Of a DNA stretch of 14,057 bases, positions 1 through 8,270 are shown in pieces (within the stretch, counting starts at the first letter, position 1; each line of letters opens with the position of its first letter). The notes below the pieces were generated by a model. That model saw only the letters and a program-made list of their open reading frames with translations. It had not been told where the DNA came from and made no database searches. Source of the stretch: Hemicentrotus pulcherrimus (Eukaryota > Echinodermata > Echinoidea > Camarodonta > Strongylocentrotidae); the NCBI GenBank assembly GCA_003118195.1, contig BEXV01002764.1, forward strand, positions 30,401 through 44,457, in the 5' to 3' direction. Made by a program: the position numbers and the translations under genes.

Positions 1-2361
1 AAAGAATTGATTTGAAAGCTCTATATAAAAGTCTATACCAGAAACATAGGACCTTGAACATGCGCATGAATCATGAATTGCTATTTTCCATAATTTTGAT
101 GACTAATACTGTACACGTTAGCATTTCAACATAATAATAATCAGTGTTCAAGTTAGCTCAGACTCTCCAGCGCAAACTGTGTGACTGTCTTGTCATAGAT
201 TATGATTGATGACATGTTTAACCGGTAAACATAGCCCGGCTCCTCAACTGCCAAGTGCACTCGATCGCAACCAGGTACTTCATATTATTAACGTCCACAA
301 CGATCTAAAGTATTCGACAGTACTCGACGTTTTATTATAGGAGATACGGTTGACATCTAAATTAGTCATATCCTTACCATGTTTTGTAATTTTTGAAATA
401 TGTTTTTTAAAAATAATTTCTACAGATTTATGTTTCTGAGATATGACATATTATAGCTTACATGTACATCTCAAAGTATTCAGCAAATTCCACAATTCAA
501 CGAGTCCATCTTTCATTCATGAGTAACGATTTAAAAAAAAAATCACAAGGGGTATAGATAATAAGGTTTTTAACTGTAAATTCACAAATTCTTCTGACAT
601 GACTGATGTGCGAAGTTCTCAGGTAGGGGTTCTGTTCTCTGCGAAGTGTTGCACGTAGGCCCATTACAAAATAGGAAGGTAGATCACAGTTGGTGATTTG
701 GTTTTGTTTGAAAATGAATAAAGGTGCATGAGGCTTTGATTTAGCCCGATACCATGAATATCAATATGAGATCGATATGTATGGTTAAAACCAATGAAAT
801 TGTTTATGATCTTTCATAAATCAATACTGGCTCTAACTAAGCAGCCCCCTCCATTCTATTTCCATCTCTAAGAGTAATATTCTTTAAATTCCAATCTACC
901 TCTGTTCGCCATGTTCTCTCCTGTATTCATATCGCTTTCTTTTTCTACCAAACTCTCTTCTCTCCTTGTTTTATTCCCCAAAACAAATTTGCTCTCATCT
1001 CTACAGATCATAGGTCCAAAATCTGAACATCTACTATAATGATGGCTCATTGCAATAAGGCAAATACAATGAGGAAAAAAGCCGGTCTTTGCTTTTCTAA
1101 TTCCAAAGTTTGTCGGTATCACCCATGCCCAAGTGACACCAACTAACTTAATGGCATGTGATTGGCTGAGAGCAAATTTGTCACATTTAGCATTTGTTAA
1201 CGATAAAAAGTGTTATGAAACAGGGCCTTGGTCATAAACACCCACGCCCGCCCTCTCCCGGTCCCATTATTCTTCCACGATCATAAAGTGTTCTATTCTT
1301 TCCCTCTAGCATTCAACCACAGATTGGTGCACCACAACAAAGGCATCAACGATCGGTACCCATTGAGGGATCGGCCCAGCTACATGTTAGAGAAGAATAG
1401 ATGATATTGATCCGAGCAAGAGGGGTAGTCTAATCTGTACCTCATCAATTATTGGTCTTCTTTCATCCATGGAGCTCTCAGAGAGGATAATGGCCATAGA
1501 GACTTATCCACATGACTAGTCAGGGTAACCCTTCTGTTTTTTATCGTCACAGTGAGGTACGAGACTAAAAGGCAATCGTCGGATCTAGGTAATCAGAGGG
1601 TAGAAATGACTGGCACTTTGCAGGCGACTATTGGATGCGTGTGAGACAGCCATCTGGACATACACAAAGTGTCTGCTAAAGCATTACATTATTCTACGAC
1701 AGGTACCGATTTTTGTCACTTAATTAGGAACTATAACTTGCATCTAGATGTGGATGGACTCCTGTCATACTAAAACAAATTGGTAATTTGTTGTAATCCT
1801 ATTAAACCTGTTGTTCGAAAAAAAACGGCTCCAGCTCAGAGGAAATAAAAAGATGAGGAGCTCATCGCTAAGAGCTAGGCATCTAGATTATTCTCTTTAC
1901 GGATCAGCTGGCAACTAGCTGACATTCACTCAGACGTAAACAGTGTCCAGGGCAGGAATTTGGTCGACTTACTTCAACCATGCTTTAATACCATTCTAAA
2001 GACTTTGTAAATGTCGATATTTGCCTATCTTTCTCTCGAGGTTAGTAGTTATGCTTGGCTTCAGCGAAAATTCCGAACTGTAATCGCATTCAGTGTTTCT
2101 GTCACGGGATCGCAATTACATTTTGATACCGTTCAGGATCGAGCTGAGGCGTGTTTTCGTCTTGTGCATCCTTCACCATATCTTTCGTATGCTCACGCTT
2201 GTACCGATAATTTGTTGTGCTTCTTCCAGCTTCTTGCAAATATTGCTTCGATATATTCTTGAAAGTCCTGACTTTTAGTGGTAGACGAGAACCACCATTC
2301 AATCAAATCTTGATGAGATTTCCCTTTTCACTGTCACGACGCGCTGACTATTAAATTCAGG
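1..2361. other. 5' flanking non-coding region
   Basis: I see no protein gene here. The open frames are short, lack recognisable domains and have no convincing splice sites. A strong TATA-like string (TATATAAAAG, around 23-32) lies at the far left, but nothing credible follows it. A MITE fragment sits at 1137-1227. The base just before the adaptor gene's ATG reads ATTCAG|G (2355-2361), so the start codon could lie directly behind a splice acceptor of a 5' UTR intron; the pyrimidine tract there is weak, which keeps this open. The promoter of the downstream gene is not identifiable by eye. Confidence 0.6.
1137..1227 (-). mobile_element. MITE fragment (GGCCCTGTTTCAT-type terminus)
   Basis: Read on the minus strand, this stretch begins GGCCCTGTTTCATAACAC and continues with an internal block CAAATTTGCTCTCAGCCAAT. 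The same terminus and block recur on the plus strand at 10964-11080, so the two are copies of one non-autonomous family. Only one terminus is recognisable here, so the copy is truncated. It codes for nothing. Confidence 0.6.
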
Positions 2362-3138
2362 ATGTCTGCTCAACGGATTGCTAGGAGGCGCATCTCGGCT
2401 GAGAAACAGGCTGCAGCCGCTAATACCGACTTCGCAAACATCAACAACAACCTCGACGTCAACGATTACGACACCAAGATGAAGTCGAGGGATGTCAAGA
2501 ACTGTTTGGACAAAATGGATGGTAATCTATCGCCTGCCTCGATCAGAAGGCGCACCACGCGATCAAAAAGCGTCCAAAACTCAGATCTCGTATCACATGA
2601 CCTCTCGATGAATTTGACCAGACGACAGGTACGATCAGCGTCGGATGCACAGCTATCGCTCGATAGCTTGCAAATGAGGATGGGGATGTCGTCTGCGACG
2701 TCAGATGAAACTTTCGACGAATCGGAAGAGACGAACCATCACGTGACACCGGATAGGAGCCAATTAGAAGAATTAATATCACCGAGATCGTGGTCGGATA
2801 TGATCGCAAGTGATATTGCCATATCTTATGATGAGACAGATGGTGATCGTCAACATAACTCTAACAACAATAATCATAAGAGCGACACTAAAGCAAAAAC
2901 AATTAAACTTCCAGACCAGCTAAATCATGGCAATGGTGTCCTGAAAAAGGCGTTTGTCGAAGATGTAACATTTCATGACGTCAGTTCAAGCCAACAGATC
3001 AGATCGTTTGAACCCAAAGATGACGTAATAACACCGCGCACGTGGGATGAGATGGTAGCAGAAGATAGCGAATCACGTGACCATACTCAAGATAGGCATG
3101 ATATTGGTGAATCAACCTCGGAGCAAGGTCTACGTCAG
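2362..3138 (+). CDS. FAM89/LURAP1-like adaptor protein, exon 1 (residues 1-259)
   Basis: First coding exon of a predicted four-exon, 476-residue protein. The ATG is the first Met after an in-frame TGA at 2314. The exon ends at CAG|GTAGGT, phase 0. Residues 1-259 look disordered and polar: Asn runs, many Ser/Asp/Glu, basic starts such as RIARRR and IRRRTTRS. There is no signal peptide or membrane span. Two copies of a short motif, ISPRSWSDMIASD (139-151) and ITPRTWDEMVAED (223-235), sit 84 residues apart. I recall a related W-A-K-V-I-A string in vertebrate LURAP1, but that comparison is from memory. LURAP1-type proteins link MRCK kinase and myosin 18A in vertebrates; a similar cytoplasmic adaptor role here is inference. 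The family call rests on exons 2-3, and exon 1 alone would be unassignable. Reading past the donor meets a stop at 3211. Confidence 0.75.
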
Positions 3139-4554
3139 GTAGGTGGAGACTCCTTTCGGGAGTCAGTTATTATATGTTGTTTTTGGTTGCGGGGAGGGAG
3201 ATTGCTCGGATAAGATGCTATATTTGTGTCCATTAATTTTGTTTTATATTCTCCTTTTTTTTTACACATTACACAAATATTATATATTTATACTACGAGC
3301 TACGATGCTACCTTTGAATGCAAAGTAACAAATTCAACATGACACGGTCTTTTCTTCCCTTATTATTTACACTAGCTTGTTCATTTTCATCGCAGCAAAA
3401 GGAAAATAGGCTTAATGTTAAGCATTGGCAAACATAATTCCTCATTCTCTGTAGTAGTCTATATATTGTTGTTTACATGGAGAAAATTCATCTGAAGCAA
3501 ATTACAATGAAAAGTGGTCGTTAAGGCTAGCGTGAAAATGGTCCTTCTTTTCAAATTCAGCAGTACAGACACTCATACTCTTTCATGCATAGCCTTCCTC
3601 TTTATTCAACCATTTGTTATTGCACTTCTACGGGTGCCCAATTGCCGACAAAGTCCCTTGACAACAAAACTGCCTAATTTAACGTCGATAAATTGTATTC
3701 TTTCCGTTGGTTTAATGGTCCTGCGGTTTTTACACAACATTGCGTCGTCGTGTTTATGAAGAAAAGTTTAAGTTAAGGCAGGTACCATAACAGTTTCTTA
3801 TCGACGTCATATTTTCTCTTTGTCTCTCTTGTACTCTCTCCATGCCCTACTTTATCATGCAACATACCCATACTTTAACTGATGTGAAATTGATGAATAA
3901 CAAGATAATCTTATGTGCAAATTACATCCTTTTCTGTAGGGGCGGAAAATCACCCAAATATGTTTTTGGGAAAAAATACCTTTGGGAAATTCCGATAATT
4001 TTTTGTTAGGAAAATACAAGTTTGACATAATAGTTTAAAAATTATATTCATAACACGATATGTCTAACTTTATGTTATGGACATCTCTCTGATATGTCTA
4101 ACTTTATGTTATGGACATCTCTCTGATATTACTATGGAGTCTTCAGCGTTAGAGATCCAATTTATCTTTACAGTTATAATTGAAGGAAAGGTGGGACCGG
4201 GCATTTTAGTTGGTACTAATTTCCGATTATAATGTCCTTCGACTGAATATAGGAATGACGAGTGGAATATGGGATACTGCAATGCAGAACATTTTCGTAA
4301 AACGCTAGGCTTAGTTGTAAACTACATGCCTACCCGTAGTTTATGTAGATTGTTAGCAACCAATACTACTACTACTCCTACTACTTATAATAAAAATAAA
4401 TTACATTTCTATAGCGCATTATACAAAATATGTCTCTATACGCTTTACATTGTATTAATATGTAAAATCTTTATTAATGATCCAATGAGTCTGTTGATGA
4501 GTCGTGAGCGTTAAGAAAGTTTCAATGATTTTTCTTCTTCATATTTTCAAACAG
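3139..4554 (+). other. Intron 1 of the adaptor gene
   Basis: Bounded by GTAGGT (3139) and the acceptor TTTTCAAACAG ending at 4554, with a T/C-rich tract just before it. Both flanking exons are phase 0. The intron is AT-rich with no coding potential. It holds a perfect 34-bp tandem duplication (4057-4129) and a short ACT-repeat stretch near 4365-4385. Nothing else stands out. Confidence 0.7.
4057..4129. repeat. 34-bp perfect tandem duplication
   Basis: A 34-bp unit beginning GATATGTCTAACTTTATG occupies 4057-4090 and is repeated without a mismatch at 4091-4124, followed by five bases (GATAT) of a third copy. The identity implies a recent duplication, probably polymorphic in copy number. Confidence 0.95.
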
Positions 4555-4788
4555 CTCTTTGTAAAGATTGCGTCATCTGAAAAAGTGAACGACCAACCAG
4601 ATCCTCTGGCAGCATCGGTAGAGTTTACATGGCCTAAGGAGTTGCCTAGCAACGGATCGGTATCACGTGACAGGGAGACACAAGACGATGTACGATGTGA
4701 AAATCAGCGCACAGCTTCTCCAGAGACTAATCCTGAGTTAAGGTTGGCTCGGTTAAAGTGGAATTTACGCATGTTGAAAAGAGACCTG
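4555..4788 (+). CDS. FAM89/LURAP1-like adaptor protein, exon 2 (residues 260-337)
   Basis: Internal coding exon of exactly 78 codons between acceptor TTTTCAAACAG and donor CTG|GTAAGT, phase 0 on both sides, so it joins exons 1 and 3 without shifting frame. It begins LFVKIASSEK. It has a polar middle and ends in an amphipathic basic helix, RLARLKWNLRMLKRDL (322-337). Joined to the start of exon 3 this gives LKRDLTAMRKTD, which aligns residue for residue with the start of the FAM89/LURAP1 conserved core as I recall it (human FAM89B LRKEMVGLRQLD). That match across a predicted splice junction supports both the junction and the family assignment. Without splicing the frame runs into low-complexity Asn codons and stops at 4846-4848. 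Confidence 0.78.
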
Positions 4789-4882
4789 GTAAGTTCGTTT
4801 GGTAATAATAATCATTTTAACAATAATGATAACAACAATTATATTTGATATTTAATAGCGGATATATATATATAACAACACA

Positions 4883-5097
4883 AGGTACCCAGCTAACTCA
4901 AGGCGTTCCAAAATTACTCCGGCTCTGCAAGCATACCGATGTCGACGCTCACAGGATTCAAGTCTTGCCGTCCTATTGGCACCCATTTAACACCTGGGTG
5001 GAGAGTGGCAATTGAAGATTAATGTCTTGCCAAAGGATATTGGTCCCCTCTGATCCACAGTCCAACAATGTATCCACTAGACCATGATACCTCTATA
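4883..5097 (-). mobile_element. Degraded tRNA-derived SINE, minus strand
   Basis: On the minus strand the element starts near 5097 with ATCATGGTCTAGTGGATA. This contains a good RNA polymerase III box A (TGGTCTAGTGG, plus positions 5074-5084). The expected box B (GGTTCGAATCC-like), about 35 bases on, is absent: the text goes from GGATCAGAGG straight into GGACCAATATCC. That suggests an internal deletion and no transcription competence. The body contains CACTCTCCACCCAGGTGTTA, a string I associate with invertebrate SINEs. The 3' tail holds GCCGGAGTAAT, shared with the fragment at 9187-9270. The assignment is by pattern, not database. Confidence 0.65.
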
Positions 5098-5157
5098 TAT
5101 TTATTTTTTATTATACGACCATTAGGGACAGTTTATTCGAATTATTATATCTCGTGC

Positions 5158-5700
5158 TCTTAAAGGTACTATATCCCATTTGCAGGCCAAAACAAAATTA
5201 AAAGGTTAAATTCCAACGGCATTTGAAAGATAATACCGATTTAGAACTTCCCTAAAAAGGGTGGGGCTTGAAAATGTATTCAAGTGGGAAAATAACGACT
5301 ATTAGTTGTCAAATCGACTTGGGAGCTATAGAGCCAATAAGTAATATTTCAGACAATTGTACTGAATGGTCATACGTTTTATTCTGCGCAAATATTTAAT
5401 CAGTTTAATTTTGGCCATCACAAGAAGTGGGTTATTGATGTAGACAAATGCTCTTGTACCCTTTACAGCTCATTTTATGTATCTTGTTACCAAGGAAAGG
5501 AGAAAAAAAAGGCAGTCAATCACTCAATAGTGTCTGACAGTGAAGTCTAGCAAGTAAACGGGTTTCCTTGCATAATTTGTATATAAGAACACTGCTAACG
5601 TTCAAATTTAACAGATAGGACGTACGTGGCATATTTATAATTCCTGCAAAGTTCTACAGAATTAGAGATTGGCTGCAAAAGGGACATAGTACCTTTAAGA
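5158..5700. mobile_element. MITE-like element with 30-bp terminal inverted repeats
   Basis: The left end (5158-5188) reads TCTTAAAGGTACTATATCCC and on into TTTGCAGGCC. The right end (5671-5700), read in reverse complement, is the same apart from two substitutions and one extra base. The interior (about 480 bp) is AT-rich without open frames, so the element is non-autonomous. Both ends contain TTAA, so a piggyBac-style TTAA target duplication is possible, but the inverted match extends two bases beyond TTAA, which fits less well. It lies wholly within intron 2. Confidence 0.8.
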
Positions 5701-5960
5701 CGATATCGATGGAGAGATTTTTAAAGAGAGGCAAGATGCAGTATGAAGTAAATGGAAAGGGAGTCTTTTGATGAATGCGAAAAAGTAGATAAAGAGTCAT
5801 CAAAATAGTCTTACAAAGTCACGACAATCAGCCCACAGTGAGCGTCATTCTGACAGTCCAAATTTTAGTCTGATTAAAATATCGTTTTAAATGAGCACTT
5901 TCATGTTTTAAAAAGGTCCCAAATGAATTTCATGCGTAAAGCCCCAGTCCCATATAAAGC

Positions 5961-6627
5961 CGGACCAGCACGGACGAGCACGGACCACTCCGGACCATCC
6001 CGGTCCATGGTCTGGGGTGATCCGGGATGGTCCGGGATGTTTCGTTCAAAAAATCGCAACCGCCCACCGTCTCCCCGGACCCAACACGGTACCACTACGG
6101 ACCGCCCCGGACCATCCCGGTGCCAACACGGTGCCAACACGGAAAACACCGGACCAGCCCGGTGCCAACACGGATCATCCCGGAACGCCCCGGTGCCAAC
6201 TCGGATCGCCCCGGCAGAGCCCCGGATCATCACGGACCGCCCCGTGCTGGTCCAGGGTGATCCGTGTCGCCACCGTGCTGGGTCCGGAATCATCCGTAGG
6301 GGCGTCGGGATGATCCGGGGTCAATAACTCACTCCCGGACTGCCACGGATCAACACGGACCGCCCCGGCGCCACTACGGATGACCTCGGATCCAGCATGG
6401 TGGCTACACGGATCACCCCGGATCAAACTATTGTCCCGGACCGTCCCGGACCACCCCGGCAGTTTTTGACCGTCAAAAACATCCGGGGTCGACTCCCGGA
6501 CCGGCCAGGACCATCCAGGACCATCCAGGACCATCCAGGACCACCCCGGTGCCAACACGGTGTCAATACGGACCGAATCCCGGATCACCCGGATGGGGTC
6601 CGGGATGGTCCGGGACGGTCCGGGACG
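5961..6627. repeat. GC-rich degenerate decamer array with alternating orientation
   Basis: About 667 bp built from variants of a roughly 10-bp word (CGGACCATCC, CGGATCACCC, CGGTGCCAACA). Four near-perfect units (GGACCATCCA) stand together around 6508-6547. The C-rich form runs on the plus strand in blocks (5961-6008, 6061-6249, 6334-6480, 6494-6590). Each is followed by a G-rich reverse block, so the array is a chain of fold-back modules. One example has 14-bp perfect arms, CCGGACCATCCCGG at 5990-6003 and its reverse complement at 6022-6035. It is CpG-rich in an AT-rich intron. Because the unit lacks stop codons, frames of 77 to 176 codons stay open on both strands; their Pro/Arg/Gly-rich translations follow the repeat and look non-coding. 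Confidence 0.9.
6454..6488. repeat. 35-bp near-perfect palindrome inside the decamer array
   Basis: CCCCGG at 6454-6459 and CCGGGG at 6483-6488 flank GTTTTTGAC-C-GTCAAAAAC (6462-6480), a perfect 9-bp inverted repeat around a single C at 6471. Only two base pairs of the 17 fail. The AT-rich core differs completely from the surrounding decamers and may mark an insertion or the axis of an inverted duplication. Confidence 0.85.
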
Positions 6628-6856
6628 TATCTTTAGGACACTATTGAGCTGATCAATGATTGTGCACCTTATAGAGCACGTTGTACGACAGTCTGTGCTG
6701 CTCAAACATGGAGTCTATTATCTTCATTTCCTTTGCCATTTTTACTACGTATTTTCTATTTGTCTCTATCTCTCTATGGTGTTATCTTTTTTTCTTTTGT
6801 GCTCTATTTTCTTTAAGCTCTGACATTATCTTACTTAATCTTTTCTTCTGTATTAG

Positions 6857-7220
6857 ACGGCGATGAGAAAAACGGACCAACATATATTTCGACAACTCCT
6901 CAGTAACTACGAGACGATTGGTCAAATCGCTGATCACGTGACGGTTACTGCGGAAACGCCTTCCCCTTGTCCATATCCAGTCACACCGAGGTCTAACCCG
7001 GGTAGCCCAGAGAAAACCCGATCCTACTCGACCACTCCGGGAGATACCGAACTACTCCGAATCATCCGGGAAGCGCTCGATCATCCAGGAGCACTGAACA
7101 TTGGGAATATCGTAGATCAGTTATCACCGATTCGTCGCCGAAGAAGCAGCGAACCCACCACGGTAGAATACGAAGATCTCCCGCAATGCTTCGACGAAGA
7201 AGACGATCAAGAACTAGAAG
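6857..7220 (+). CDS. FAM89/LURAP1-like adaptor protein, exon 3 (residues 338-459)
   Basis: Coding exon from acceptor TTCTGTATTAG to donor GAAG|GTATTA, entering in phase 0 and leaving in phase 1. It opens TAMRKTDQHIFRQLLSNYETI. With the preceding KRDL this matches the FAM89/LURAP1 core pattern R-x-x-D-x(5)-QL-x(2)-YE[ST]I as I recall it from FAM89B, and more loosely LURAP1 (LRAIDVKILQQL). This is the main ground for the family call. Next come a Pro/Ser/Thr-rich linker with several TP/SP sites, a short helical stretch (DTELLRIIREAL), a basic SPIRRRRSSEP string of the RxxSxP kind recognised by basophilic kinases and 14-3-3 proteins, and an acidic end (CFDEEDDQELE). An in-frame ATG at 6863 is internal rather than the start. 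Confidence 0.78.
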
Positions 7221-7698
7221 GTATTACTGGTCTCGCTTCTCTCTCTTTTTTTCTTCTTCTCTGTCTCTTTCTCCTCCTCCATCTCCATCTCCATTCATAT
7301 CATTCTTTTATCACACCCCGTGTATAAGGGAGTTTACAGATACAATCTGCGCATATGGGCAGATGAATGTCATTTGTACCAAAAAGGTAAAACCCATCAG
7401 AGATGAATACTGGATATGCGCTCATGAAAGTTATGTAACATTATTCATTTATGCACCAACGGTACATTCTAAGATATGCAGGTGGAAGTATTCTTTTCAA
7501 GAGGGCAAACAAAAGGTATTCATAAAGCACATCTAGGACTTTGACATTTATTATTCTAAGATGCTCAAAGTGGAACTTCTCCATGTATAAAAGATCTGTG
7601 AATATTTGGGGTCATTTGTACCATGTGCTATCTGTAAACTCCTTTATTAGTCCAGAATCTGCCCGGTCATTTATAATTCCCTACACACTTGATTCAAG
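7221..7698 (+). other. Intron 3 of the adaptor gene (predicted)
   Basis: It starts at GTATTACTGG (7221), followed by a long pyrimidine-rich run (7234-7290), and is predicted to end at the acceptor CTTGATTCAAG (7698). Most of it is an inverted-repeat element (7325-7647). The right boundary depends on the terminal-exon prediction and is less certain than the other introns. Confidence 0.5.
7325..7647. mobile_element. Probable short inverted-repeat element in intron 3
   Basis: GGAGTTTACAGATA at 7329-7342 recurs as its exact reverse complement at 7629-7642, with weaker matching for a few bases outside (ATAAG versus TTTAT). The interior also has loose direct repeats: GTCATTTGTACCA at 7369 and 7611, and ATTCTAAGAT at 7466 and 7553. 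No coding capacity and no clear target duplication. The 14-bp perfect termini make a MITE likely but not proven. Confidence 0.5.
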
Positions 7699-7754
7699 CC
7701 GTCGAAGATGGCTTTATCAACAAACTCATAATGTTCACCAGCCCAGCCTGCTGA
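7699..7754 (+). CDS. FAM89/LURAP1-like adaptor protein, predicted terminal exon 4 (residues 459-476)
   Basis: Predicted last coding exon, only 56 bases including the TGA at 7752-7754. The acceptor is CTACACACTTGATTCAAG. Exon 3 leaves in phase 1 with G, and this exon supplies CC, giving an Ala codon and then VEDGFINKLIMFTSPAC-stop. The acidic run DDQELEAVEDGF therefore reads continuously across the junction, which is the main support. The C-terminus does not match the LURAP1 or FAM89 C-termini I remember, so a different terminal exon remains possible. The other frame here, which ends at a TAA around 7783, would require a different splice phase. No canonical AATAAA lies just downstream. Confidence 0.5.
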
Positions 7755-8213
7755 TTACGCCATCATCGGCTGGTAGCAAGTAAGTAGGGGGAGGTGTCGT
7801 TGGTGTGGTGGAGATCAAAATTAAATAGGCCAGATTCTGGACTGCCCGTGTATTTGAAATGTAGATCAGTGAGGATCAAAATTTGGTACCTGCAACCAAT
7901 ACCTTTAAAAATAGGTTATTTTCATATTCTTGTTCTGCAATTTCAAAAACAGAGTATATCATGTTCGGATTACATAACACGTCATTCTCTTGCGCAAGGC
8001 TAATGAAATTGCTTTAGGTTATTTTTTGGAAAGCACTTGCTAACATGTTCAACACAAACTTTTTACGGGACATAATTTGATTTATAATTAATGTAATATT
8101 TCTTTGTTTCCACCAACATGATCTAAAGTGAAGGAAATAGAGGTATAACAACATCTCCATGCTCCTAAAGTGACTTTGGCGCTGATCTCCACTCAATGAT
8201 ATATTTACCTCAA

Positions 8214-8270
8214 CCCCCCCCCCAAAAAAAACAACAACAACAACAAAAACAAAAACAAAAACAAAAACAA
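8214..8270. repeat. C10 run followed by AAC/AAAAAC simple repeat
   Basis: Ten C residues (8214-8223), then eight A residues, then ACAACAACAACAAC grading into an AAAAAC repeat. Low-complexity sequence prone to slippage, with no coding role. A short minus-strand frame with Phe/Cys runs is simply its translation. Confidence 0.9.

Larger units (their letters stand above)
4789..6856 (+). other. Intron 2 of the adaptor gene, repeat-filled
   Basis: Bounded by GTAAGT (4789) and the acceptor TTCTTCTGTATTAG (ends 6856), which follows a long T-rich tract. Most of its 2.07 kb is repeat: an AT-rich start, a degraded SINE (minus strand, 4883-5097), a 543-bp inverted-repeat element (5158-5700) and a 667-bp GC-rich decamer array (5961-6627). 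No internal exon was found. Confidence 0.75.

Noticed and set aside
868..1122. 84-codon minus-strand frame
   Set aside because: No recognisable domain and composition typical of chance frames; a lone exon cannot be excluded, but nothing supports it.
2011..2302. Overlapping plus- and minus-strand frames upstream of the adaptor ATG
   Set aside because: No domain, no splice support, and three overlapping frames of similar length; probably 5' UTR, intron or intergenic sequence.
3143..3328. Short frame after the exon 1 donor
   Set aside because: AT-rich intron translation with Phe/Leu/Tyr runs and no motif.
4504..4554. ATG at 4504 as a separate gene start for exon 2
   Set aside because: The codons before 4555 are a pyrimidine-rich acceptor tract, and exon 2 joins exon 1 in frame at a good splice pair.
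5901..6705. Long open frames on both strands over 5901-6705 (up to 176 codons)
   Set aside because: They exist because the decamer unit has no stop codons. The translations are Pro/Arg/Gly/His-rich and simply follow the repeat, and both strands are open equally.
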